NCBI RefSeq assembly: GCF_040183065.1
Contig: NC_091127.1
Coordinates: 19,682,891 to 19,746,890, forward strand
Origin: Periplaneta americana
Lineage: Eukaryota; Arthropoda; Insecta; Blattodea; Blattidae
Length of the DNA stretch: 64,000 nucleotides
Reading direction: 5' to 3'
The notes under the pieces were generated by a model. It was not told where the DNA came from. It saw nothing but the letters and a program-made list of their open reading frames with translations, and did no database searches. Of the stretch, positions 20,554-32,364 are shown one piece after another; positions within the stretch are counted from its first letter, which is position 1; every line of letters begins with the position of its first letter. Made by a program: the position numbers and the translations under genes.

Positions 20554-20707
20554 TTTACTTACGAATGTTATTATGATGTACCGAAGTACATATGATATTT
20601 CCGTGCAGATATTCTGCGTCATCATATGATGAAAGATGAGTGGAACGGAGAAACATTCTCTCTGGCACCGGGATTTGAAAACCCGGGTTTTCAGCTCTAC
20701 GTGCTGA

Positions 20708-20833
20708 TACTTACAAATGGCTTTTAAGGAATCCGTAGGTTCATTGTCGCCCTCACATAAGCCCGCAATCGGTCCCTATCCTGTGCAAGATTAATCCAGT
20801 CTCTATCATCATATCCCACCTCCCCTCAAATCC

Positions 20834-20929
<96 letters not shown>

Positions 20930-21700
20930 TCGCGTTCTGTCATAGGTCTACAGATTTCCCTTGCACGCATTTGCCTAGCTATTGGATCTTTGCTTGCTTC
21001 AGTTGTTTACTAATAACGTCTCACGTCTGTTGGTAGAGATCGATAAAAAATCAGTGGGCCGTAACTATTCATATTTTATTGCTGTCCATGCCAGGGCTGT
21101 ACAAACACGGTGCGTTGGAATGGATGAATAGTTAAAAAGTACATTTCGAAGGTTGACCAGTGGTTGGAATTGTCATCTGTAATGACCCCAAACATTTTCC
21201 AAAGAACCTTATTCTCAAACACTCTTAATCTCTGTTCCTCTCTCAAAGTGTGAGTCCAAGTTTCACAACCATACAGAATAACCGGTAATATAACTGTTTT
21301 ATAAATTCTAATTTTCAGATCTTTTGACAACAGACTAGATGACAAAAGCATCTAAACCGAATAATAACAGGCATTTCCCATATTTATTCTGCATTTAATT
21401 TCCTCCAGAGTGTCATTTTGTCACTGTTGCTCCAAGATATTTGAATTTTTCCACCTCTTCGAAGGATAAATTTCCAATTTTTATATTTCCATTTCGTACA
21501 ATATTCTGATCACTTCGTCTTTTCGGGATTTACTTTCAAACATATCGCTTTACTTGCTTCAAATAAAATTTCAGTGTTTTCCCTAATCGTTTGTTGATTT
21601 TCTCCTAACATATTCACGTCATCCGCATAGACAAGCAGCTGATGTAACCCGCTCAATTCCAAACCCTCTCTGTTATCCTGAACTTTCCTAAAGGCTTATT
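20708..21700 (-). mobile_element. LINE-A copy 5, split in two
   Basis: The 3' end is at 20708-20833 and the YGCETWTHTLREEQRLR-to-YADD-proximal part is at 21182-21700, both on the minus strand. Between them lie a microsatellite (20834-20928) and about 250 bp of unrelated sequence. Several small deletions break the ORF, including one at about 21415 and one at 21512. The 3' tetranucleotide tail is nearly lost. Confidence 0.8.
20834..20928. repeat. (AAC)n-(AAT)n compound microsatellite
   Basis: About 14 AAC units turn directly into about 17 AAT units, inside the split LINE-A copy. Confidence 0.95.
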
Positions 21701-21710
21701 GTAAGGTTTC

Positions 21711-21832
21711 GTAACAAGCTGTTTTTTTACGGTGATGGGTTGTTAGCCCTTCGTCCAACCCCCAAGCTGGAGGACTATCTCTTATCGGCTGTCCACGACT
21801 GCTTATTCAATATATTCGCAGCTACTCTCCTA
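21711..21832 (+). repeat. Fragment of a dispersed repeat (unclassified)
   Basis: The words TTACGGTGATGGGTTGTTAGC and CCAAGCTGGAGGACTATCTC resemble a repeat I associate with cockroach assemblies, probably part of a LINE. The identification is from memory. No other copy is in the window. Confidence 0.35.
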
Positions 21833-22984
21833 TGGCTTAAGATTAGTATATTAAATCTGAAAATTGAATTTGATAGAAGTTGTGTTAATGCAAGAATTAA
21901 GTGCAACCAAAACTTTAAATTTATTTATCTCAAAAAGTAATTTTCTACGTTTTCAATGACTAATATTAAATTTATTTTTCATTGATTAAAGCTAGATTGA
22001 TGAAAGTTGGCACATTTATTCATTAATAAATCTGTTATGAAACGTAGCATTTGATTGGCTGTATTCAGCATAGTTTTATTATTAGAGATTAATATATGTA
22101 AAGCAGTATTATTTATTTTATTAATGTTTGAACATTGAAGAAACTGTATATTTTTCTTTACAAATGAAGAATTTAGAGTAGACCATTACTAATGCTCCAT
22201 TGCACAAAATGCAGTGCTACCTTCAAGAAAAAAATTAGATTTTTTTTTTTTTTTTTTTTTTAAAGAAATAGGATTTTCACTAAGAAAAATAAAAAAAAAA
22301 TGAAAACAAAATAAGTTTAATTTTTAAGTATTTATGAGAAAAGACAAATTTACAATGTGTGATTATGATATTGATATCCATATTCTATAAAAATTTTAAC
22401 TCTCTAGCTAAAAAATAATGTGGATTTTAGAAATTTCAGTAGCACATCGCCTTAAGAATTCTAGCGTTTGGCAATCATATTTTCCTCAATCTAACTGCTC
22501 CTCTACTTAGGACTGGAACGCCAAGGAATCTTTCTCTGTGTTGCCTACACACATCTAAAATGAGTGGGTTTTCACTTATTTGTCATATATAAACATTCCT
22601 TTTTCTAGTGTTAACTTTTCAGCTGGAATTTCAGTGTCTAACAATCTAACAATGTATGATATACTTAAGTTACATTTCAAAGAACTAGCACCAAATGTAA
22701 CAACAAGTCTTAATGTTTAAGAGACTTACCACACTGCACGATAAGGCAACTATGGAACTGCACTGCGCGGCCTTGAGGTGGCGTGACACCAGCTGAATGT
22801 AATTCGGCCCGCTCTCTCGGCCCAGACCTGAAGCGGACACTATGTGTAAGTACAGTATTTGTAAAAGAGGGTGGTTTTACATTATTGAATTTAAATATTC
22901 ACATCTATTAATAACTTTATCACATAGATATAGATAATACTATATATAAATTACCCAATATCAATGTTAATATGCTAAATAGAA
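21833..22984. other. No gene seen; AT-rich
   Basis: Strongly AT-rich with a poly-T run at about 22240-22260. A short CG-richer patch lies at 22750-22850 (GCGCGGCCTTGAGGTGGCG). No coding or structural feature is supported. Confidence 0.45.
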
Positions 22985-23715
22985 TTTATTTCACTACTGT
23001 TGAATCTAGATTATTATATGGATGCGAGCTATGGGAATGAGAAGAAAAAGCATTGATAAATTTAAATAAAATAAGAGCCACATATTGTAAAAAAAGTATC
23101 AAATATTAGTTTAAATGCATCTAATAATGCAGCTGGAATATAAATGGGAATTGAGAATATCATGAGTACAATCCTAGTTAGAAACACAAAATATTTAATT
23201 AAAAGAATCCAAAGTAACCAAAATACGTTTATGAAACAATATTTATTAAATGAAATTGCAAATACAACAAATAAAGCAATCGTGAAAATTAAAAATAATA
23301 CTTTTAATATAGAATTAGTATGGTTATGGGATAACTTGGATACTAGAAACAGGGCAGCAAGCCTACATTTAATTAAATCAAGATGCAAAAATATTACTAG
23401 ACAAAATTATTTTAATAGTATCAATGAAATGCGATCCCTGATATTTTTTTAATGAATATAAAAAGATATGGAGTAGGAGTACATATATAGATAATATGAA
23501 AATGAAGGAAAGATTTGGACTGGCCTGGTTCAGACTAGGGATTTGGAGATTAAGAAATAATAGATGTAATATACCTCAAGGCATGAGCTCATTATGTGCA
23601 CAAAGAGAAGATGACATTCATAATGTTCTTGAATGTAAACATACAAAAGATATACGAATGAAATTTATAAATGAGAAGTTCCTACAAATGAATAAAGAAA
23701 TAGCTATCCTATAAG
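22985..23715 (+). mobile_element. LINE-G C-terminal relic
   Basis: The plus strand begins with ESRLLYGCELWE. After frame breaks it continues at 23144-23452 with TILVRNTKYLIKRIQ and WLWDNLDTRNRAASL. At 23496-23714 it has RFGLAWFRLGIWRLRNNRCN and a Cys-rich end, CAQREDDIHNVLECKHT. The last part resembles the C-x-C...H...C knuckle at the end of many LINE ORFs. It is decayed by stops and shifts. Confidence 0.6.
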
Positions 23716-24040
23716 AAAACTTATGAATAATAATAACACAAAGTTACAAAAGCAATTAGATCTATATCTATTTTTGGCTAAAAAATTAGAATGGAAAGAA
23801 TAAATGAAATAGCTAGATTTGAATGAAAAACCCTTTTTGTTAAACAACCTATGTCTTTTAACGCGTCGTTTCGAAGTTATCGTTGAAAATGTTTTTGCGC
23901 GGTTGTACGTCAATGTATGCGAATGTGTGCATCCTTGTTTGTTTGTTGAGATGTTTGTAAGAGACGAGAAGAATTGTTGTTGTTTACGTTTAATGTTCAA
24001 TACCTTTTCCTTTCAGGTCAGTGTAACCATCAATTGAGAA

Positions 24041-25435
24041 TGGATGTCTATGCGGTCTTCCACCAATTCGCCGGGGATGAAGAGACCCATCGTCTAGAAG
24101 GCGCTGATAAAGTCTAGCAAACATTGTGTGGTGAGGGTGATTTCTGTTCTGAAACTGTTGTTGGTACATGTGGAGAGCTCTTCTTCCGTTTCCGCGAGCC
24201 TCCCCATAACACATTACCATGTCGGCTTACTTACTTACAAATGGCTTTTAAGAAACCCGAAGGTTCATTGCCGCCCTCACATAAGCCCGCCAGCGGTCCC
24301 TATCCTGTGCAAGATTAATCCAGTCTCTATCATCATACCCCACCTCCCTCAAATCCATTTTAATATTATCTTCCCATCTACGTCTCGGCCTCCCTAAAGG
24401 TCTTTTTCCCTCCGGTCTCCCAACTAACACTCTATATGCATTTCTGGATTCGGCCATACGTGCTACATGCCCTGCCCATCTCAAACGTCTGGATTTAATG
24501 TTCCTAATTATGTCAGGTGAAGAATACAATGCGTGCAGTTCTGTGTTGTGTAACTTTCTCCATTCTCCTGTAACTTCATCCCGCTTAGCCCCAAATATTT
24601 TCCTAAGCACCTTATTCTCAAACACCCTGAACCTATGTTCCTCTCTCAGAGTGAGAGTCCAAGTTTCACAACCATACAGAAGAACCGGTAATATAACTGT
24701 TTTATAAATTCTAACTTTCAGATTTTTGGACAGCAGACTGGATGATAAAAGCTTCTCAACCGAATAATAACACGCATTTCCCATATTTATTCTGCGTTTA
24801 ATTTCCTCCCGAGTGTCATTTATATTTGTTACTGTTGCTCCAAGATATTTGAATTTTTCCACCTTCGAAGGATAAATCTCCAATTTTTATATTTCCATTT
24901 CGTACAATATTCTGGTCACGAGACATAATCATATACTTTGTCTTTTCAGAATTTACTTCCAAACCGATCGCTCTACTTGCTTCAAGTAAAATTTCCGTGT
25001 TTTCCCTAATCGTTTGTGTATTTTCTCCTAACATATTCACGTCATCCGCATAGACAAGAAGCTGATGTAACCCGTTCAATTCCAAACCCTCTCTGTTATC
25101 CTGAACTTTCCTAATGGCATATTCTAGCGCGAAGTTAAAAAGTAAAGGTGATAGTGCATCTCCCTGCTTTAGCCCGCAGTGAATTGGAAAAGCATCAGAT
25201 AGAAACTGACCTATACGGACTCTGCTGTATGTTTCACTGAGACACATTTTAATTAATCGAACTAGTTTCTTGGGAATACCAAATTCAATAAGAATATCAT
25301 ATAATACTTCCCTCTTAACCGAGTCATATGCCTTTTTGAAATCTATGAATAACTGATGTACTGTACCCTTATACTCCCATTTTTTCTCCATTATCTGTCG
25401 AATAGGCTAACTCGGGAAAAGTGTAGACATCCATT
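24041..25435 (-). pseudogene. DUF4817-like N-terminal ORF, split by a LINE
   Basis: The minus-strand coding sequence (about 25435 to 25408, then 24231 to about 24041) reads as a helix-turn-helix-type N-terminal domain. The interruption falls between the codons for PELA and DMVM, and the reading frame agrees on both sides once the LINE is ignored. A short AGCC-like repeat at the two junctions could be the target duplication. The C-terminal catalytic part is missing because the ORF runs into the inverted arm near 24040. Confidence 0.6.
24226..25407 (-). mobile_element. LINE-A copy 6, inserted in the DUF4817 ORF
   Basis: The minus strand at 24816-25391 encodes [20 protein letters not shown] through [15 protein letters not shown]. 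24248-24883 encodes [18 protein letters not shown] through [16 protein letters not shown] 2-3 bp deletion near 24864 (CCTCTTCGAAGG reduced to CCTTCGAAGG) shifts the frame. It is 5' truncated just upstream of IRQIMEKKW and its 3' TTAC tail is short (24226-24237). Both borders with host DNA can be placed to within a few bases. Confidence 0.9.
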
Positions 25436-25489
25436 CTCAATTGATGATTAGACTGCACTGAATGGAAAAGGTATTGAACATTAAACGTA

Positions 25490-25703
25490 GGGGAGAGTTG
25501 GGTAGTATCGCACATCGGGTAATATCGGACAGTGAGTTTCCTTCATCTACCACCAGATGATAGTACCTGAATGACATGGTTACGTTTCTGTGAAGTCGCA
25601 TACAGAAATGTAACCATGTTATTCAGGTACTACCATCTGGTGGTAGGTGAAAGAAACGCACTGTCCGATATTAACCGATGTCCGATACTACTCTACTCTC
25701 CCC
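25490..25703. mobile_element. GGGGAGAG foldback MITE, copy 1
   Basis: A 214-bp near-complete palindrome: GGGGAGAGTTGGGTAGTATC at the left and its complement at the right, flanked by TA on both sides (25488 and 25704). Each arm holds tandem words of the type GTAATATCGGACA. The closest empty site is in the window: ATTAAACGTAAACAAACAAC at 25750-25769 against ATTAAACG-TA-[MITE]-TA-AACAAACAAC here. That shows insertion at TA with duplication of TA. Confidence 0.9.
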
Positions 25704-26079
25704 TAAACAAACAACAACTAGACTGAACTGAAAGGAAAAGGTATTGAACATTAAACGTAAACAAACAACAACAGCCCTTCTCGTCTCTTACAAACATCTC
25801 AACAAACAAACAAACAGGGGTGTACACATTCGCATATATTGACATACGCCCGCGCAAAAACTTTTTCAACTGTAACTTCGAAACGACGACGCGTCAAAAG
25901 ACATAGGTTGTTTAACAAAAAGGTTCTTTATTGTTAGATCTCTCACCTCTCAGAATTTGTCGCAGAAGTTTTTGAATCACTCTGTATATTGAAAAGATTT
26001 AAATAAGTAATAATTAGACAAATATGTTTATACGCTTGTTTTTGTGTTATAGGTGTAGAATTATGCATGGAAGAAAGTA

Positions 26080-27165
26080 GGGGAGAAGTGGGTACAGTGA
26101 GACAGGGAGAACAGTGAGACATTTTTTATTAGATGGTAAATTTTGATGTTGAGATGTTGGTAACAGTGGAGTTGTATGTTGCATGAGTAAAATAACAGTA
26201 TTTGCATACTCGATTTGATTCAAGTTATAAAGGTGAGTGATGAAAAAATAATTCGTAATTTTTCACTCTAGAAGTAAAATTTTGGCTTGTGTTTAATGAA
26301 GGTTATATTGGATATACAAATGAGATGTAACTATGAATATTTTGTTACCTAATACGTACTATGGTATTTGAGATCATGTTTGGCAAATTTTCGTCTTTCT
26401 TGTTTTAATTTTGAAGTGATGGCGTCATTTTAAAATGAACTATGCGTAAAGGGAACAGTGAGACATGCCATTGAAGGGTACACTGAGACGTCTCACTGTT
26501 CCCATGTACCAATGATTTGCAACAACAAACTGTAATTATATTACATTTACCGGTAACTAACATTACAAATGAACATACTAGTAACCAATTTAGGAACTGT
26601 AGCTTAAAATAATGGATACATTACATTTTAATGGTTTCATAAATAAAAAATTATTAACAAAATTTAAGAAAATGTTAAAAAATAATAAAGAATTACATTA
26701 AATTCTTATAATCATAAGCTTTGTTGTCACCAAAAATTCATTTCATTTTTTCATAAAAGTTTAAAGTGTCATGGAAAATTCGCTTTTCCAAATGTTCCAG
26801 ATGTTTCAATGATTTCGAAGTCAGACATCAAAATGATTCTAAATAAGCCTACAGAACATGTCAAGATAAAGAGACAGCAAGTTTTTGTTTTCTTTTGAAA
26901 TAAATGTAAATCATTTCAATGTCCGTTAATAGACGCTGTGGTGTCTCACTGTACCCTCCTGAATGGGTACAGTGAGACATTTGCATTTTTTTGACAAACA
27001 CGTATTGTATATTATGTCCTTCATCTATTAACATTTTTGTTTATGTATTATTATACTCCATGTTTTAATATCTATTTCTATTGCACTTGATTTTAAAAAT
27101 ACTTCAATTATCACTTGCATACATATGTCTTAATATTTTGTGTCTCACTGTACCTACTACTCCCC
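26080..27165. mobile_element. 1.09-kb TIR element related to the GGGGAGAG MITEs
   Basis: The ends are GGGGAGAAGTGGGTACAGTG on the left and, complemented, GGGGAGTAGTAGGTACAGTG on the right, flanked by TA (26078, 27166). The motif CAGTGAGACA recurs inside in both orientations (around 26107, 26456, 26486, 26945 and 26970). This suggests several protein-binding sites or nested foldback arms. It is AT-rich with no transposase ORF. It shares the first eight or so bases and the GGGTA block with the shorter MITEs. Confidence 0.75.
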
Positions 27166-27167
27166 TA

Positions 27168-28200
27168 CAAAGTGTTGAAGTATGGAGAAATTGGAGGAAA
27201 ACCAGCCTCTCTTAATAATGAACAAATACATTGAAACTAAAACACCGGAGAAAAAAATTGCTATCAGATAAGTTAATGTAATTGTCAGACGATCATTTTT
27301 GTATAGGAGATCTGTCCAATGAACGCATTGTTCCCCCATTACATCCATCGCTCTTGGCTAGTTTTGAATCTCGAACTTCTGATTCCGTGACAGTATCCCA
27401 GTAATGACCACCAGACTTGATATTATTGCTGTTCAGGCTGAATTATTAATTCCTCCGATGAGGATTACATATTCGAAATTTTTCACTTCAAACGTTCGAC
27501 TAAACTTGAAGTATACGAGTAATACTGCAGAAGAAATTACGTTTCCCTAGAGACATTATTCCCATTGCAGACGAGATATCCATCTACCACCACTCAAACA
27601 ATAATTCTGTTCGGTTTCCCTTGTGATCCGATTTCTGCAATTCGTTATGTTTTCTGTGATTGTCACTTCCACAGAAACTAAAATATTTACAACTGAAAAA
27701 TTAAATTACGAACTTCATACAGATATTCCTGATTTATGTACGAGTATTAAAGGCAGCCTTGTCAAACGGACAGCAGAAAGCTTTCAAAGCTTTGTCGTAC
27801 TCATAACGTGGACTACATGTATTACAAGGACCACATAAAAGTTACATGGAAAGGCATCATGACCTTGTAGCATGTGGGCAGCATTTTGCGAAACCTCACC
27901 AGTTACCGGGATTTGTCCAGGCTTCAAGATCTAACGAGCATTTCCAACGTTAGGGGGTTGCCTGCCTTCGTGAGGTAGGCCTATATGTACTGCATGTAGG
28001 AAGCAGCTCAGCTGTTATCTGTAATATACAGCCCCTACCAAAAGTTTAAGGACACCCTACCATAAGAAATATTTCACTCCTGTGCTTATACTTATGTGAA
28101 ACTCCCTGATGTTTATACAGGGACAAAATGCCTGTCAAAAATGAAGTTTTTACTGCAAACACAATCTGTTTATCTTCCAAACAGCGGAGTATATATTGTA
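27168..28200. other. No gene seen
   Basis: No supported coding region. Near 28029 the words CAGCCCCTACCAAAAGTTTA and GGACACC resemble one tip of a Tc1-like element, but no opposite end is visible. TAGGCCTA occurs at 27976. Confidence 0.4.
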
Positions 28201-28201
28201 A

Positions 28202-28581
28202 AGGCTCATTCACAATGTGAAAATTAAACATAACCGTAACATAAACACAGAAGTTTGCGCCCAGGCTACCAAATGGGATCATTCACAATGATTCACATAA
28301 GCATTGACATAAGCATTACCGTAAGACGTTAACGTCAAAGTTTACAAACTCCAAACTTTCGTGCTTATGCTTAAGTGATTTGCAAACAGAACACAATCGT
28401 GGAGCGCTGAAGTATATGACAGAATATGAGGAAATGGCATCGTTGTTATTTTTCCATGGTTACGAAGTATGTTTGCTATTCTGTTTATGTTCCCATCGTG
28501 AATGATGGTATGACTTCTTGATTTTACTGTAACGTTAAGTTAACGCTTGCGTTATGTTTAATTTTCATTGTCAATGAGCCA
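28202..28581. mobile_element. MITE with GGCTCATT ends
   Basis: Inverted ends of about 35 bp: GGCTCATTCACAATG with GAAAATTAAACATAAC on the left, and GTTATGTTTAATTTTC with CAATGAGCC on the right. About 380 bp, no ORF. No clear target duplication. Confidence 0.65.
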
Positions 28582-28698
28582 TAACAATTTGTCTGTTATG
28601 AAACTTATTGAAAAATTACATATTTTGTAGGAAAAAAATTAATGAATCCAGAATGGATTGACTTAGATCAATGAATTTTGGAATCGAATTAGATATTA

Positions 28699-28885
28699 TC
28701 ACAGTCTAGTATATATATAGTCGCGAAGCTCAATACGTAGGAAATATGCAAACATTAGATAGTTGCTCACCACTAGGATCGCTAATATCGCCTCATTACA
28801 GGCAGTGCAAAATAGTACCGTCACAGTCTATTGTTTCTAGCACCCTCAAAACTCAAGCTTCGTGACTGTATATAGTAGACTGTGA
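28699..28885. mobile_element. 187-bp MITE with TATTA target duplication
   Basis: The ends TCACAGTCTAGTATATATAT and its complement form inverted repeats of about 35 bp that reach the AGTCGCGAAGCT word. TATTA flanks both sides exactly (28694-28698 and 28886-28890). No coding capacity. Confidence 0.8.
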
Positions 28886-29042
28886 TATTATCTCCAGTCA
28901 CTCTTCCACATCCCAATAATCTGCAACTTCACGTCCACACTCACAGAATTTCGACCTATTTTCATTTTTTTTTCAAGGGAGAAATTCAACCTTTCCACAC
29001 TTGTAGCAAACTCTACAGCTGATTACTAAAAATGGAGGGAAT

Positions 29043-29776
29043 AAGCTAATTGACCAATGTTACCAACTTCCAATGTTATGATGTAAATGGCAGTGGCGGA
29101 TCCGGGTGCATTTGCCGCGAATTTCAAACTCAAGAAGATTTTAGAAAATGACAATTTTTTCTTAAAGGAAAAAAAAAAAGACTTTTCATTTTTTTACACT
29201 TTATGAAAGTATGGTTAATTGTGCCTAATTTAGTGTTAGGTTTATTATAATACTCGAATATTTACTATTTTATATATATTTCTTTAAAGTACGAATGTTT
29301 TAGAGGACAAAATTTACCATTTTTCATAAAAAACATTATCTCAGGAACTAATAATTGTCTTAGAAGTCTGTGGTTTCGCTTGTTTTGTTGTAGTTTTTGT
29401 AGTAAAATTAAGCTAATTGACCAATGTTACCAACTTCCAATGTTATGATGTAAATGGCAGTGGCGGATCCGGGTGCATTTGCCGCGAATTTCAAACTCAA
29501 GAGAATTTTAGAAAATGTCAATTTTTTCTTAAAGGAAAAAAAAAAAAAAAGACTTTTCATTTTTTTACACTTTATGAAAGTATGGTTAATTGTGCCTAAT
29601 TTAGTGTTAGGTTTATTATAATACTCGAATATTTACTATTTTATATATATTTCTTTAAAGTACGAATGTTTTAGAGGAAAAAAATTACCTTTTTTCATAA
29701 AAAACATTATCTCAGGAACTAATAATTGTCTTAGAAGTCTGTGGTTTGGCTTGTTTTGTAGTAAAATTAATGCTTC
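29043..29776 (+). repeat. Direct tandem duplication, 367-bp period
   Basis: The block starting AAGCTAATTGACCAATGTTA at about 29043 repeats at about 29410 with few differences, including the length of an A-run. Each copy contains CAGTGGCGGATCCGGG, which resembles hAT-type terminal sequence. The repeat may therefore derive from an element end. Confidence 0.85.
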
Positions 29777-29857
29777 ATGAAGCCTGTGTATCAAGATCTT
29801 GACTATCCTGATTTACTAAAAAAAAAAAGTATTTGAAAGGAAGAACTCGGAATACTA

Positions 29858-30400
29858 ATTTATTTATTTATTTACTTATCTATTTTGCTAATAATTGTAA
29901 CATAAAATATAAATAAACAGAAAAACTTTAGCTAGCCCCTGAAAGCGTAGAACTCGTACTCAGGGGCGGATTCCTGAATTGAAATTAAGAAGTATATAAT
30001 ACAATTTGTCTTATGTCTACTGCGCAGTAAGAATATATAAATTTAAATTTACAATTTTTCAGTTTTTATAAAATCCATACATAACTTTTTAAATTTAATA
30101 CTAGAACTATTAGAATTGACAAGATTAGGGTATTTAAATATAAATTTGTTATATAGGCTATTCTTGGGCCTAAATTACTACTATGATTAAATATTGTAGC
30201 AGTGTTGCATTTTGATTCAAACAATCTTAAAGAATTCATACCTTTTGTTTCATAACTATGAGAATACAATTCAAAATTATTTCGATTTTTATGTATGCAT
30301 AAAATTAATTTATCTGATTTTAAGAACATAAAAGTCCAAAAACAATTTCTGAGATGGAAAATCAATAGGTTTATGAAGACATATTTTAATTATTTTGTTC
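29858..30400 (-). mobile_element. LINE-F 3' fragment, copy 1
   Basis: The minus strand at 30066-30365 encodes NRNNFELYSHSYETKGMNSL and IFNHSSNLGPRIAY, a C-terminal pattern shared with the fragment at 38724-38957. The 3'UTR word CGTAGAACTCGTACTCAGGG (about 29948) also has a counterpart at 38395. A (TTTA)n-like tail lies at 29858-29885. Confidence 0.6.
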
Positions 30401-31005
30401 TGTAATAAATAAAGTGGATTAAAAATGAATTTAAATAAGCTACCCCATTAATCGTTCAATAACGTTGTTTGGTACGTTGGAACTTGGTGTACTAGATGCT
30501 GTACTCACATTTAATTATGGATACACTGCAATAATACAGGTGTTGAAGGATCTAGGTATTCAAATAGAATACAATACTTCGAAAAAGCATGGCAAATAAG
30601 GAAGGCAGAGATCGCACTAACAAACACAAACAAAGAGGCAAGATCCAAGAGAAAGACAGCATTAGGTGAGCAGAATAGAGAAGAAAAAGAGGACTGCCAA
30701 CCAGAAGGGTTTTAAAACATTTTATTGTGTAATAGGTGAGATTTTATGGAAATGTTTACTTCAAACCCGATTTACTTAAAACTTCATTTTTCAACACAAA
30801 TGACCCGTTTTCTTAGAAACTACTAGGTGTATCCAAACGAAATTTTTACCATACATTTCAGATACCACTTCGATGATGTGAAAAATTACTTTAATCGAGT
30901 TCGCTTTAATAGTTTATTTTAAAAAATGAAGTGTCTGATTTTTTTAATGAAAATTTTAGAGGTTTTTAAAAAAATCATATATTTTTTTCTATTTGATATT
31001 TTATC
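30401..31005. other. No gene seen
   Basis: AT-rich with purine-rich stretches (30590-30690). No supported ORF up to the 5' end of LINE-A copy 7. Confidence 0.4.
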
Positions 31006-32140
31006 GGGTACAGTGCATCAATTATTCATAGATTTTAAAAAGGCATATGACTCGGTTAAGAGAGAAGTTTTATATGATATTCTTATTGAATTTGGTATTC
31101 CCAAGAAACTAGTTCGATTAATTAAAATGTGTCTCAGTGAAACGTACAGCAGAGTTCGTAGAGGTCAGCTTCTGTCAGATGCATTTCCAATTCACTGTGG
31201 GCTAAAGCAAGGAGATGCACTATCACCTTTAATTTTTAACTTTGCTCTAGAGTATCCCATTAGGAAAGTCCAGGATAACAGAGAAGGTTGGAATTGAACG
31301 GGTTACATCAGCTTCTTGTCTATGCGGTGACGTGAATATGTTAGGAAAAAATCCACAAACGATTAGGGAAAACTCGGGAATTTTACTGGAAGTAAGTAAA
31401 GAGATAGGTTTGGAAGTAAATCCCGAAAAGACAAAGTATATGATTATGTCTCGTGACGAGAATATTATACGAAATGGAAATATAAAAATTGGAAATTCAT
31501 CTTTTGAAGAGGTGGAGAAGTTCAAATATCTTGGAGCAACAGTAACAAATATAAATGATACTCGGGAGGAAATTAAACACAGAATAAATATGGGAAATGC
31601 GAGTTATTATTCATTTGAGAAGCTTTTATCATCCAGTCTGCTGTCAAAAAATCTGAACGTTAGAATTTATAAAACAGTTATATTACCGGTTGTTCTGTAT
31701 GGTTATGAAACTTGGACTCTCACTTTGAGAGAGGAACATAGGTTAAGGGTGTTTGAGAATAAGGTTCTTAGGAAAATATTTGGAGCTAAGAGGGATGAAG
31801 TTGCAGGAGAATGGAGAAAGTTACACAACACAGAACTGCACGCATTGTATTCTTCACCTGACATAATTAGAAACATTAAATCCAGACGTTTGAGATCGGC
31901 AGGGCATGTAGCACGTATGGGCGAATCCAGAAATGCATATAGAGTGTTAGTTGGGAGGCCGGAGGGAAAAAGACCTTTAGGGAGGCCGAGACGTAGATGG
32001 GACAATAATATTAAAATGGATTTGAGGGAGGTGGAATATAATGATTAATCTTGCTCAGGATATGGACCAATGGCGTGCTTATGTGAGGCCGGCAATGAAT
32101 CTCCGGGTTCCTTAAAAGCCAGTAAATAAGTAAGTAAGTA
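31006..32140 (+). mobile_element. LINE-A copy 7
   Basis: The plus strand encodes, from 31012, [20 protein letters not shown] through [20 protein letters not shown] frameshift near 31290 follows, and a short deletion at about 31327 removes part of the catalytic YADD box. The downstream ORF at 31332-32048 carries the connection region through to GRPRRRWDNNIKMDL. A further deletion of about 13 bp lies near 32044. The tail is (TAAG)n. The damage to YADD makes this copy catalytically dead even apart from its 5' truncation. Confidence 0.9.
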
Positions 32141-32314
32141 TATATTTATTTGTTTTTATTTGTTTATTCTGGTGTAGTTAAGGCCATTAGGCCTTCTCTT
32201 CCACAACGCCAAAAATACAAATAAAATAATAGAAAAATCAAACTATGAACGAAACCAAACGAAAATATTATTCCTTTTCCTCTTTCTGATCAGTTTCAGC
32301 ATCGAATCAATATG

Positions 32315-32364
<50 letters not shown>

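Larger units (their letters stand above)
23820..25990 (-). mobile_element. DUF4817-like DNA element with inverted arms, interrupted twice
   Basis: A leader of about 200 bp occurs in inverted orientation at 23820-24040 (plus) and about 25740-25925 (minus). Both copies contain TTGTTAAACAACCTATGTC and GAGATGTTTGTAAGAGACGA. The minus-strand ORF starts at about 25430 ([10 protein letters not shown]), breaks at LINE-A copy 6, and resumes at 24231 with DMVMCYGEARGNGRRALHMY and HHTMFARLYQRLLDDGSLHP, ending in the inverted left arm. The right end, GAATCACTCTGTAT at 25975, resembles the tip of the element at 15661-16625. A GGGGAGAG MITE sits in the right leader. Confidence 0.65.

Noticed and set aside
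25403-25409. TAGGCTA at the LINE-A/DUF4817 junction as a footprint
   Set aside because: It arises by chance from joining TTAGCC of the host ORF to TATTC of the truncated LINE.
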